From Gemmatimonas aurantiaca T-27 (GTDB lineage: Bacteria; Gemmatimonadota; Gemmatimonadetes; Gemmatimonadales; Gemmatimonadaceae), in the NCBI RefSeq assembly GCF_000010305.1, contig NC_012489.1, positions 1,426,001-1,490,000 on the forward strand: a stretch of DNA of 64,000 nucleotides, in the 5' to 3' direction. The position numbers and the translations under genes were made by a program. Positions 16,521 through 24,300 of this stretch are shown here, one piece after another. The first letter of the stretch is position 1, and each line of letters starts with the position of its first letter. The notes below the pieces were generated by a model. The model made no database searches, was not told where the DNA came from, and saw only the letters and a program-made list of their open reading frames with translations.

Positions 16521-18200
16521 ATGGACCTGACGCTCTCCTCCATGAATTCGCGCCTGTCCCTCGTCCCCCGTCCCTTGCTGGGCGCGCTGGCCCTCGGGCT
16601 TGCCGTCGGCACCCCGGCGGCACCGCGCCTCGAAGCGCAGACGCCGGCCACGTTTCCCACCAACGACGCCACGCTCAAGCGGATCTGGACGCTGGGCATG
16701 GACAGCTCCCACGTCGAGCGCCTTGCTCAGCAGTTGCTCGATTCCATCGGCCCGCGCCTGACTGGCACCGCGCGGCAGAAGGCGGCCAACGACTGGGTGC
16801 TCTCGCTCTACAAGCAGTGGGGTGTGGACGGCAAAAATGAGCAGACCGGCACCTGGCGTGGCTGGCGTCGTGGGCACTCGCACATCGATCTGCTCACGCC
16901 GCGTGTGCGGACGCTCGAAGGCACGATGCTGGCCTGGAGTCCGGGCACGAACAAGAAGGACCTGACCGCGTCCGTGATTGTGCTGCCGCGCTTTGCCGAC
17001 AGCACCGAATTCGTGAAGTGGCTGCCGCAGGCCAAGGGCAAGTTTGTGCTGGTGTCTGCGCCGCAGCCCACCTGCCGGCCCACCGACAACTGGCAGCAGC
17101 ACGCCACGCCTGCGTCCAAGGCGCGCATGGACAGCCTGCGTGCGGACGTCAATCGGGAGTGGGGTGGCATCAGCGTGCGCGGCACGGGCTACTCCAACGC
17201 GCTCGGCACCGGGAGCCTCGGCGTGCGTCTTGAAGAAGGCGGCGCGGCCGGTGTGATCTCGTCGCGCCCCAAAAACGCCTGGGGCACCATCGATGTATTC
17301 GAGAGCTACAACCTCAAGGCGCCGGCCATCGCACTCTCGTGCGAAGACTACGGTCTCGTGTTCCGTCTGGCCGAGAACAAGCAGTCGCCCACGGTGCGTC
17401 TCAATCTCGACGCCGACCTGCTCGGCGAGCAGCCGATCTTCAACACCATCGGCATGATCAAGGGCACGGAGAAGCCGAACGAGTACGTGGTGCTCTCAGC
17501 CCACTTCGATTCGTTCGATGGCGGCTCGGGTGCCACGGACAACGGCACCGGTTCGCTCACGATGCTCGAAGCCATGCGCATTCTGTCCACCGTGTATCCC
17601 AAGCCCAAGCGCACCATTCTGATTGGCCACTGGACGGCCGAGGAGCATGGCCTGGTGGGATCGCGGGCGTTCACTGAAGACCATCCGGAAGTGGTGCAGG
17701 GGTTGCAGGCGCTGTTCAACCAGGACGGTGGCACGGGTCGTGTGCAGAGTGTGGGTGCCGGTGGTCTGATCGATGCCGGGGTGCATCTGCGTCAGTGGCT
17801 GTCCGTGATGCCCACTGAGGTGTCGTCGGCAATCACGCCGCGCATTCCGGGCGCCCCCAGCGGTGGTGGCAGCGACGATGCGAGCTTCGCGTGCCATGGT
17901 GCACCGGCCTTTGGTCTCGGTGGCATTGGCTGGGACTACGGCAGCTACACCTGGCACACCAATCGCGACACATACGACAAGGTCGTGTTCGACGACCTGC
18001 GCTGGAACGCGACGGTGACCGCCATGTTGGCGTACCTGGCCGCCAACGATGCGACCACGATCACGCGCGAGCGCGCAACGGCCGAGCAGATCCGTCCGCA
18101 GGGCGGCGCGGGTGCAGCGGGAGCGGGAGGCAATGCCGGGGCGTTTGCCTGGCCGACCTGCCAGAAGGCGCCTCGCAAGACCAATCCACGTTTGCGCTGA
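16521..18200 (+). CDS. Exported M28-family metallopeptidase
   Basis: A protein of about 559 residues with a signal peptide (cleavage after LEAQ) and the M28 fold. The metal ligands are visible in order: SAHFDS, ATDNGTGS, TAEEHG, NQDGGTG and YTWHTNRD. An N-terminal part with DSIGPRLTGTARQKAANDW and a PA-like middle (VISSRPKNAWGT) follow the carboxypeptidase Q-like organisation. An Ala/Gly-rich stretch (GGAGAAGAGGNAGA) precedes the basic tail. Two ATGs are possible (16521, 16542); neither has a strong ribosome site and both give usable signal peptides. It diverges from the BNR lipoprotein/M28 pair, so this locus holds two M28 enzymes of different subtype around one control region. A peptide-scavenging role is inferred. 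Confidence 0.88.
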   Translation: MDLTLSSMNSRLSLVPRPLLGALALGLAVGTPAAPRLEAQTPATFPTNDATLKRIWTLGMDSSHVERLAQQLLDSIGPRLTGTARQKAANDWVLSLYKQWGVDGKNEQTGTWRGWRRGHSHIDLLTPRVRTLEGTMLAWSPGTNKKDLTASVIVLPRFADSTEFVKWLPQAKGKFVLVSAPQPTCRPTDNWQQHATPASKARMDSLRADVNREWGGISVRGTGYSNALGTGSLGVRLEEGGAAGVISSRPKNAWGTIDVFESYNLKAPAIALSCEDYGLVFRLAENKQSPTVRLNLDADLLGEQPIFNTIGMIKGTEKPNEYVVLSAHFDSFDGGSGATDNGTGSLTMLEAMRILSTVYPKPKRTILIGHWTAEEHGLVGSRAFTEDHPEVVQGLQALFNQDGGTGRVQSVGAGGLIDAGVHLRQWLSVMPTEVSSAITPRIPGAPSGGGSDDASFACHGAPAFGLGGIGWDYGSYTWHTNRDTYDKVVFDDLRWNATVTAMLAYLAANDATTITRERATAEQIRPQGGAGAAGAGGNAGAFAWPTCQKAPRKTNPRLR

Positions 18201-18248
18201 TCGCCAGACGGCGAGCATACTCGCCGGTTCAATGATCCATGCCTGACG

Positions 18249-18288
18249 GACGTCCTCCGCTGACCGTGCCGGTGCAGCGGAGGGCGTC
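18249..18288 (+). terminator. Stem-loop after the M28 peptidase
   Basis: A 14-bp stem with one G-T pair (18249-18262 with 18275-18288, 12-base loop) begins about 50 bases after the peptidase stop. It lacks a T tract on the plus strand, so it is either a factor-assisted terminator or an mRNA 3'-end stabiliser. It separates the peptidase from the next gene on the same strand. Confidence 0.55.
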
Positions 18289-18353
18289 TGCATTGGGCCC
18301 TGTATCGGGCGGTTGGTCCTTCCTCTTGCACGGACCAAACAGCATGATTGGGC

Positions 18354-19751
18354 ATGTTCGGTCTGATTATTGGACTTTGGTGGGCGCAGTGGGCGGGCAT
18401 CGGATTTGGCCCGACTCCTGATGGCTTCCGTGATGGCTCCCGTAGTGGGTCCGGGCCGCCGGTGCGCCCGGCGCCCGAGTGGCGACCACGGTTGCCGATC
18501 AGCGACACCGTGCGTGGCTTCGTGTACGACAGTCTGCTCGCGGAGCCCCTGACGGGCGCGCTCGTGACCGCGATGCCGGGTGGCGAGACCACGGTCTCCG
18601 ATTCGGTGGGACACTTTGTACTGATCAGTGCACAGCCGGTGGAATTGGTGCAGGCGGTGCATGCGGAACTCGATCAGATCGGCTTGGGGGAGATGCGTGT
18701 GGCGCGCGTGCAAAATGCCGCCGCACGTGAACTTGTTCTCGCTACGCCGTCACGGCGCACCATCTGGCAGCGACTGTGTGGGCAGGTGCCGCCGAACGAT
18801 GCCATGACGGGCATCGTCTTTGGTTCGGTGCGCGACGGCGATGGACGCACGCTGCTGGGGGGCGTGATCGTGGATCTGCAATGGGAATCGCTCCAGATGA
18901 GCGCTGACACGATGCCACGATATGAAACACGAACCACCCGCAGCGATACCTCGGGGCAGTTCCTGTTCTGTGGCGTGCAGGAGTTTGGTCAGGCGGGCAT
19001 TGCCGCACGCGCTGACGCCCGACACAGCGGCAATGTGCTGCTCTATGCGGAAGTGCGACCGGTGCGGCGGGTGGATCTGGTGTTGGGAGCCATCAACGCC
19101 CCCGCCGTGCTGGTACGGGGGACCGTGCAGGATCCACATGGCGCACCGGTATACGATGCCACAGTGGAGATCGACGGAGGCGAACAGCCGGCCCGGACCG
19201 ATTCCGCTGGCGGATTCACAGTGATTCGTGTGCCCCCTGGCTCACGCATGATGACGGTGCGCAAGGTGGGATTGCTGCCCACACTCCGGACAGTCGATGT
19301 CGTGGAGACCATGACCCCCATCACCATCACCATGGAACGGGGCATCTCACTCGACGGGGTCACGGTGACCGCACGTCGCACGGTGAGTCGCACGTTGCGT
19401 GACCTGATGGAGCGGCGGCGGGCGGGGATCGCCGGGTTTTTGGACTCGACACGGATCATGCAATTCCCGCGCACACAGAGTGTCCTGCGCATGATCCCTT
19501 CACTCACCGTGCACACCGTAGCCAATGGCGTCGACTTCACGCTGCACGGACGCCTCAACTGCGGTGCCTCCGTCTACATCGACGGCGTCAAGGTGGAAAC
19601 AGAGGATCTGGCCGCACTGCCGATGGAGGACATTGCCACCATCGAGTCGTATGGGACCGACACATTTGCCCCACCGCAATATCGATCCTTCGTGGAGAAG
19701 CCCTGCGCGGTGATTCTCGTGTGGACCAAGCCGCGCCTCAAACGCCCTTGA
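18354..19751 (+). CDS. Barrel-less TonB-plug protein with carboxypeptidase-regulatory domains
   Basis: A 465-residue protein with two or more carboxypeptidase-regulatory-like (CnaB-type) modules (DTVRGFVYDSLLAEPLTGA at about 45; VRGTVQDPHGAPVYDATV at about 260), then a TonB-receptor-type plug (MIPSLTVHTVANGVDFTLHG, YIDGVKV, IATIESYG), ending in CAVILVWTK. A complete receptor would continue with 22 strands; here the protein stops right after the plug. The N-terminus is a short hydrophobic stretch of weak signal quality; an ATG at 18354 is used because the upstream in-frame codon is TTG. The same architecture and C-terminal motif recur at 19780 and 57895. Function unknown; an interaction with TonB-type receptors or a surface scaffold is speculation. 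Confidence 0.75.
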   Translation: MFGLIIGLWWAQWAGIGFGPTPDGFRDGSRSGSGPPVRPAPEWRPRLPISDTVRGFVYDSLLAEPLTGALVTAMPGGETTVSDSVGHFVLISAQPVELVQAVHAELDQIGLGEMRVARVQNAAARELVLATPSRRTIWQRLCGQVPPNDAMTGIVFGSVRDGDGRTLLGGVIVDLQWESLQMSADTMPRYETRTTRSDTSGQFLFCGVQEFGQAGIAARADARHSGNVLLYAEVRPVRRVDLVLGAINAPAVLVRGTVQDPHGAPVYDATVEIDGGEQPARTDSAGGFTVIRVPPGSRMMTVRKVGLLPTLRTVDVVETMTPITITMERGISLDGVTVTARRTVSRTLRDLMERRRAGIAGFLDSTRIMQFPRTQSVLRMIPSLTVHTVANGVDFTLHGRLNCGASVYIDGVKVETEDLAALPMEDIATIESYGTDTFAPPQYRSFVEKPCAVILVWTKPRLKRP

Positions 19752-19779
19752 CGATTCGGTCGGGAAAGGACCCGGAAGA

Positions 19780-21156
19780 CTATCGTCGAGCGTTGATGTG
19801 GGCTTTGGTCCATACCAGCACGACCGCGCAGGTGTTGCCCGGTGTCTGGAAGCGTGATGGGGCCATGTTCTCGCTCGGATAGATCTCCATCGCCGCGAGG
19901 GCGTCCTTGGGCAGCCGCGAGAGCATGCTGTCGAACTCATTGGGCTCGCGCACGCCGTTCACCCACAGCGTGGCCAGGCAATCGCTCCTTCCACGGAGCA
20001 CGAAGTCGCTGGGCGCACGACCGACCTGTGGACGAATGCCGGGTGCTGCGGACAATGCCAAACGGGTGGAGGGGTATCCGAGGAAGTAGGTGGAATCCAG
20101 GAACCGTCCCTTGTTGGCGACTTTGCGCTCGTCCAGTTCGCGAGCATCCCGCGACAGCGGACGCGCATCGCGCGTCACCACCCGTTCAAGATTGGTCACG
20201 GCAGTGCGCTCGATGGCGATTTCGAGGTCGGTTGTTCCCTTCGCGGTGAGGTCGAGTATCACCGCATTCGTGAGGAAGCCGACGCGGCGGGCGGTGACCA
20301 TGCGACTGCCCGTGGGTACGGCGGGCAGGGTGAAGCGACCATTGGGACCCGATGCGATATCGGCGACAAAGCCATCGATGCTGACCGTGGCTCCCGCCAC
20401 GCTGGCTCCACTTTCGTCGACCACCCGCCCCTGGACCGCGGCAAATGCACCAACCCCTTCGGTCGGTCCGACCACCAGATCCCGCCGACGCACGGATGAA
20501 GGAGTGGCTTCCACGAGCACATTGCCACTGCGCCAACTGCTCGACGACGCGACCACCGCGGCCGGACCAAAGTCCTGCACGCCGCAGAACACGTAGTTCC
20601 CGAGCGAGTCGCTGCGCGTGGTGATGCTCTCCATGCGCTTGAGGGTGTCCGCCAGACTACGCACGGATTCCCACTGCAGCACGACGCCGAGTCCCGCCAC
20701 ACGCGTCGTGCCATCGGCGGCCAGGATGCTGCCGAAAACGATGCCGCCATTGCCACCGCCGGGCCGGCGCGCCGGTGCGCACAGGCGCGCCCAGATCGTA
20801 TTGATGCCCGGGGTCGAAACGATGGGACGTGCCCAGGCATCGGGGCCCTCCGGGCGTGTCGCCACCAGTTCACCAAGCCCCAATCGGTCGGTGCGTTCAT
20901 GAAAGGCCACCAATCGATCGACGCGGCGGCTGCTCACGATGAAGAAACGTCCGGCGGAGTCACTGACGGCCGACTCGCCACCGGGTTCGGCGGTGACCAG
21001 CGCACCGGCCAGTGGTTGCCAGGACAGGCTGTCGTACGCGAGACCGCGGACGGTGTCAGCGGCCGGCCCGGACTGGGCGTCGGCGCGCAACGCGCCGATG
21101 AGCATGAGGGCCGTGACGAACAGAAACGAACCCGGGACACAACGGAATGGACGCAT
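19780..21156 (-). CDS. Barrel-less TonB-plug protein with carboxypeptidase-regulatory domains (paralogue)
   Basis: A 458-residue exported protein, convergent with and paralogous to the gene at 18354. The signal peptide (MRPFRCVPGSFLFVTALMLI..., cleavage after RADAQ) is clear. The modules match in order: ADTVRGLAYDSLSWQPLAGALV, LCAPA region, VVLQWESV, the second regulatory repeat VQGRVVDESGASVAGATVSID, then the plug (PSDFVLRGRSDC, LWVNGVREP, AAMEIY) and the terminal CAVVLVWTK. It ends without a barrel. An extended frame of 52 codons upstream is rejected because it buries the signal peptide. It lies 55 bp downstream of a sensor kinase on the same strand and may be the last gene of that sensor cassette. 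Confidence 0.78.
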   Translation of the reverse strand: MRPFRCVPGSFLFVTALMLIGALRADAQSGPAADTVRGLAYDSLSWQPLAGALVTAEPGGESAVSDSAGRFFIVSSRRVDRLVAFHERTDRLGLGELVATRPEGPDAWARPIVSTPGINTIWARLCAPARRPGGGNGGIVFGSILAADGTTRVAGLGVVLQWESVRSLADTLKRMESITTRSDSLGNYVFCGVQDFGPAAVVASSSSWRSGNVLVEATPSSVRRRDLVVGPTEGVGAFAAVQGRVVDESGASVAGATVSIDGFVADIASGPNGRFTLPAVPTGSRMVTARRVGFLTNAVILDLTAKGTTDLEIAIERTAVTNLERVVTRDARPLSRDARELDERKVANKGRFLDSTYFLGYPSTRLALSAAPGIRPQVGRAPSDFVLRGRSDCLATLWVNGVREPNEFDSMLSRLPKDALAAMEIYPSENMAPSRFQTPGNTCAVVLVWTKAHINARR

Positions 21157-21211
21157 CCCAAACGCTACTGCCGGAACGGCCCTCCAAGGAAGGGCTGAGA
21201 TCCGCTGCGGC

Positions 21212-23161
21212 TCAATCCCGCTGTGCCGCTCCAGCGATCGCTTCGGTGACCCTTTCGGTGACCGCTTCAGGCGCCAGCAGGGGCAGCACCATGACAAAAC
21301 GGGTCCCTTCACCGCGTTTCGATGAGACCGTGAGCGTCCCGGCTGCGTCGCGCAACATCGACGCGATCGAGGCCACGCCGATGCCCGTGCCTGAGCCGTT
21401 GGGCTTGGTCGTGAAAAAGATCGAGCCCAGCTTCTTCAATGTCTCAGCGTCCATGCCTTCTCCGGTGTCGCGTACCACAATCGACACGTAAGGCGGACGT
21501 CGCGATGGTGCGACGCCGATGATGTGTCCGCTGAGCTCCTGCACCGTAGCCGTTTCGATCGTGACGACGCCGGCATGGGGGCCGATGGCGTCGCGGGCAT
21601 TGGCCAACAGATTGAACAGCGCCTGCACGAATTTGGTGTGATCGGCCTGCACGAGCAGTGGGTGGGGCGCGAGCGCCAGCTCCAGTGCCACACTGCCAGG
21701 CAACAACCGGCGCAGCAGACGCTGGTGTTCCTCGATGCAACGGTTGACATCGAGCGGGTCGAGTCGCTGTTCGCCATCGCGCGCCAGCGTCAGCAGACGT
21801 CGTGTGATTTCCCGCCCACGCTGCGCGGCCAGGACAATCTCCTGCAGGTCTTCCTGGATGATGTGGTCGGTGGGGATTTCGGTCGCTGCGGATTGTGCGG
21901 CAGTGGACGTAATCGCGACCACGTGGTTGAAGTCGTGTGCCACCGTGCCGGCCAGGTGGCCGATCGATTCGAGCCGGCGTGAGGCGGCCAGTGCTTCTTC
22001 CAGACGCCCGCGCTCGTCGAGCTCCACTTCGAGCTCTCGACGGCGGGCTTCCAGATTGGCGATCAGTTCTTCGATGGTGTTGGCCATGACGTTGACGTCG
22101 TGCCCGAGCTGGGAAACTTCGTCATGGTGGCTATCGGCCGGGACACGTGCGTGGCGGTCATTGTTGGCGATGCGACGTACGACCTGCGCCAACACCACGA
22201 TGCGTTGCGCAAAGGTCTCGCCGATGAGCACGATCAACGTCCCGATCAGCACGAGTACGCCGGCGGAAAACATGAGCGCCGCGCGCGTTTCTCCGCGCAC
22301 CAGATTCGCGACCTCACTTCGGTCCACCACGATGGCCACGTACCACGGCAACGTCTGCAGATCCACGGCCGTCTCGACCATGGTGTGGTCATTGTCTACG
22401 CCGACGAGCAGCCGATCCCGCACCTCCAGTCTCCACCGATTGCTGGGATCCACTTCGTCTGACTGCAATTGATGCCAGGGTGACACCTGCACATTGGCCC
22501 GCACATCCGCGATCGGCCAACCGATGATGAGTCGTCCATCTTCCCTGTGCTCACGCAACCGCAGCAGCGCATAGGCCGGTATGGATCCGGCCAATTGACT
22601 CAGGATCTGGCCAAGCGCCGTGACCCGCGTCTGCAGGGCGATCAGTCCGACTTGTGTACCGGCCGCATCACGCACGGCGGCGACAAACACGATCTCCACC
22701 GGTGTGCCGCTCGAGTCGGTCATGGTGCGGGCGGTGGGAAACGCCAGTGCGTTGTCGCCGGGACTCGGTCGCCAGGTGGTCAGAGGAGACGTGGAGAACT
22801 GGACGCGCCCGGCCGAGTCGACAATCGTCGCTGCGATATTGTGCAGCGGATCGTGCCGTACCAGCGTTTGCAGGGCAAAACGGGCGTCCTGAATGGAACT
22901 GACGTCGCCGCGGGCAACGGCCAGCACTCTGGGGTTGAGCGCGGTACTCCGCACCGCATCCAGGCGATCGGCCAACAGCGCATCCAGTTGAGTTCTCGCC
23001 GAGAGAATATTGGCAGCCAGACTGGCTGATACCTGCTCCTGCAACTGGCGCGAGAGGAACCGATGGTTGCGCCAGGTGACCACACCGAGCGTGGCCGCCA
23101 CAAACGCCACCAGGGCGCACGCGACCAGGATCCGCAAACTGATTGGCCGGGACCGCGTCAT
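21212..23161 (-). CDS. Membrane sensor histidine kinase (dCache-HAMP-HisKA-HATPase)
   Basis: A 649-residue kinase: TM1 (about 10-28), a periplasmic Cache-like sensor (about 35-285), TM2 (about 295-315), HAMP (about 316-370), a coiled coil (370-398), the phospho-acceptor box GTVAHDFNHV (H409), and a HATPase domain with N box NLLANARDA, G1 DTGEGMD, F box FFTTKPNGSG and G2 GTGIGVAS. All catalytic boxes are present, so it should be active. The H-box type (AHDFN) is that of the NtrB/HPK4-like group. No response regulator is adjacent. Its start lies three bases after the stop of a binding-protein gene, implying that the binding protein and kinase are made together. Confidence 0.9.
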   Translation of the reverse strand: MTRSRPISLRILVACALVAFVAATLGVVTWRNHRFLSRQLQEQVSASLAANILSARTQLDALLADRLDAVRSTALNPRVLAVARGDVSSIQDARFALQTLVRHDPLHNIAATIVDSAGRVQFSTSPLTTWRPSPGDNALAFPTARTMTDSSGTPVEIVFVAAVRDAAGTQVGLIALQTRVTALGQILSQLAGSIPAYALLRLREHREDGRLIIGWPIADVRANVQVSPWHQLQSDEVDPSNRWRLEVRDRLLVGVDNDHTMVETAVDLQTLPWYVAIVVDRSEVANLVRGETRAALMFSAGVLVLIGTLIVLIGETFAQRIVVLAQVVRRIANNDRHARVPADSHHDEVSQLGHDVNVMANTIEELIANLEARRRELEVELDERGRLEEALAASRRLESIGHLAGTVAHDFNHVVAITSTAAQSAATEIPTDHIIQEDLQEIVLAAQRGREITRRLLTLARDGEQRLDPLDVNRCIEEHQRLLRRLLPGSVALELALAPHPLLVQADHTKFVQALFNLLANARDAIGPHAGVVTIETATVQELSGHIIGVAPSRRPPYVSIVVRDTGEGMDAETLKKLGSIFFTTKPNGSGTGIGVASIASMLRDAAGTLTVSSKRGEGTRFVMVLPLLAPEAVTERVTEAIAGAAQRD

Positions 23162-23164
23162 ACG

Positions 23165-24166
23165 CTACGGTGGAAGAAAGTCGGACGTCATGAGCACCCT
23201 GAAATCCGGCCGGGAACGCAATCCCCCGATTTCCGTCAGATAGCGAATGTGCGGTTCCGCGGACTGCTTCAGCGTCCCATCACCTCCTGCGCGCAACAAC
23301 TGACGATTCTCCTGCGGTGTCAGCCATCGCATGCCGATCGCCGGCGGGAGTGCCGACACGGGGCGGCCCTGCGCACGCGCCGCGAGCGGACGCAAGGCAT
23401 CGGCCGAATCGGCGTACGTCGTCGAGAGGGCGAGCAGACGAGACACCAGTTGACGGACGGTGTTCGCGCGGGTTTCGAGGATGTGCTTCCGCACCGCCAG
23501 GCATTGCAGGATCAGCCCGGGCGTCTGACTCGACGAATAGAGGATGTGATACGGCGGTTGGCGCACGGCATCGAGTGGTGGAGACCATGTGACGATGGCC
23601 TCCACGCTGTCCGATTGCAGCAGATGCACCGCATGGCTCGCTGTAGTCGTGATGATCTCGACGTCCTGCATATGCAGGCCTTCCCGCTCGAGCGCCTGGG
23701 CCAGCAGGACTTGCACGAACGTCCCGGGCGCAATCGCAATGCGCTTGCCACGCAATGCGCCAATGCTCGGAAAGGGCGCCGCCGCGATCAACGCGTCGGC
23801 GCCGTTCGATTCATCGGTGCACACCACGATCTTCAAATCACGCACGGATTGTTGAAGGCGCAGCAGGTCCGGCAACGACCCGGCAACGGCGTCGAACGAG
23901 CCGCCGGCAAAGTCGGCATAGAGATCCGATGGCGACGTGTGAATCGTGATCGTCGCGAGGCGCATCGCATCGGCCCCCGTCCCCAGAGCCCGCGTCGAGT
24001 CGGTGGTCTCGCTGGCGACATCGAGGGCGTAGTACCCGGCCCATAGTCCGTGCACGATACGAAGCGGCGGCGGCGGGGCAACCTCCCGACGACACGCCAC
24101 TGACAGCATCAGTAGCACAACCAGCAACATCAACGGGATGTGGCCACGCCACAGCGCGACGTTCAT
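23165..24166 (-). CDS. NMT1/SsuA-like periplasmic substrate-binding lipoprotein
   Basis: A 333-residue lipoprotein (lipobox LSVAC at about 26). The mature part follows the NMT1/THI5/SsuA binding-protein pattern: RIVHGLWAGYYALDVASE at the N-terminus, LYADFAGGSFDAVAGSLPD, then GKRIAIAPGTFVQVLLAQAL and VEAIVTWSPPLDAV in the second lobe. Such proteins normally feed sulfonates, nitrate, taurine or pyrimidine precursors to ABC permeases, but no permease or ATPase gene is nearby. Instead it is packed between two sensor kinases, suggesting a sensory role in which ligand-bound protein touches a kinase sensor domain. The ATG at 24166 is used since the upstream in-frame codons are non-ATG. A hairpin-rich 134-bp gap separates it from the upstream kinase. 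Confidence 0.8.
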   Translation of the reverse strand: MNVALWRGHIPLMLLVVLLMLSVACRREVAPPPPLRIVHGLWAGYYALDVASETTDSTRALGTGADAMRLATITIHTSPSDLYADFAGGSFDAVAGSLPDLLRLQQSVRDLKIVVCTDESNGADALIAAAPFPSIGALRGKRIAIAPGTFVQVLLAQALEREGLHMQDVEIITTTASHAVHLLQSDSVEAIVTWSPPLDAVRQPPYHILYSSSQTPGLILQCLAVRKHILETRANTVRQLVSRLLALSTTYADSADALRPLAARAQGRPVSALPPAIGMRWLTPQENRQLLRAGGDGTLKQSAEPHIRYLTEIGGLRSRPDFRVLMTSDFLPP

Positions 24167-24209
24167 GCGTAGTGTCGGAGGGAATCGACAGGGAACTCGG
24201 CGCAATCAT

Positions 24210-24240
24210 AGCATGGCGGTCATGACATGCGCCATGTGCT
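24210..24240. repeat. Imperfect palindrome between kinase and binding-protein genes
   Basis: An inverted repeat with CATGGCG / CGCCATG arms (24212-24218 with 24230-24236) plus outer AGC/GCT pairs encloses TCATGA. It lies in the only sizeable gap of the sensor cassette and could be an attenuating hairpin or an operator. No T tract follows. Confidence 0.4.
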
Positions 24241-24300
24241 CTAGCGGCCGTGCTCCATGGGCGGGCCCGTGCGCAGGCTCGGGCTGTTCCGCGTTGTCGT

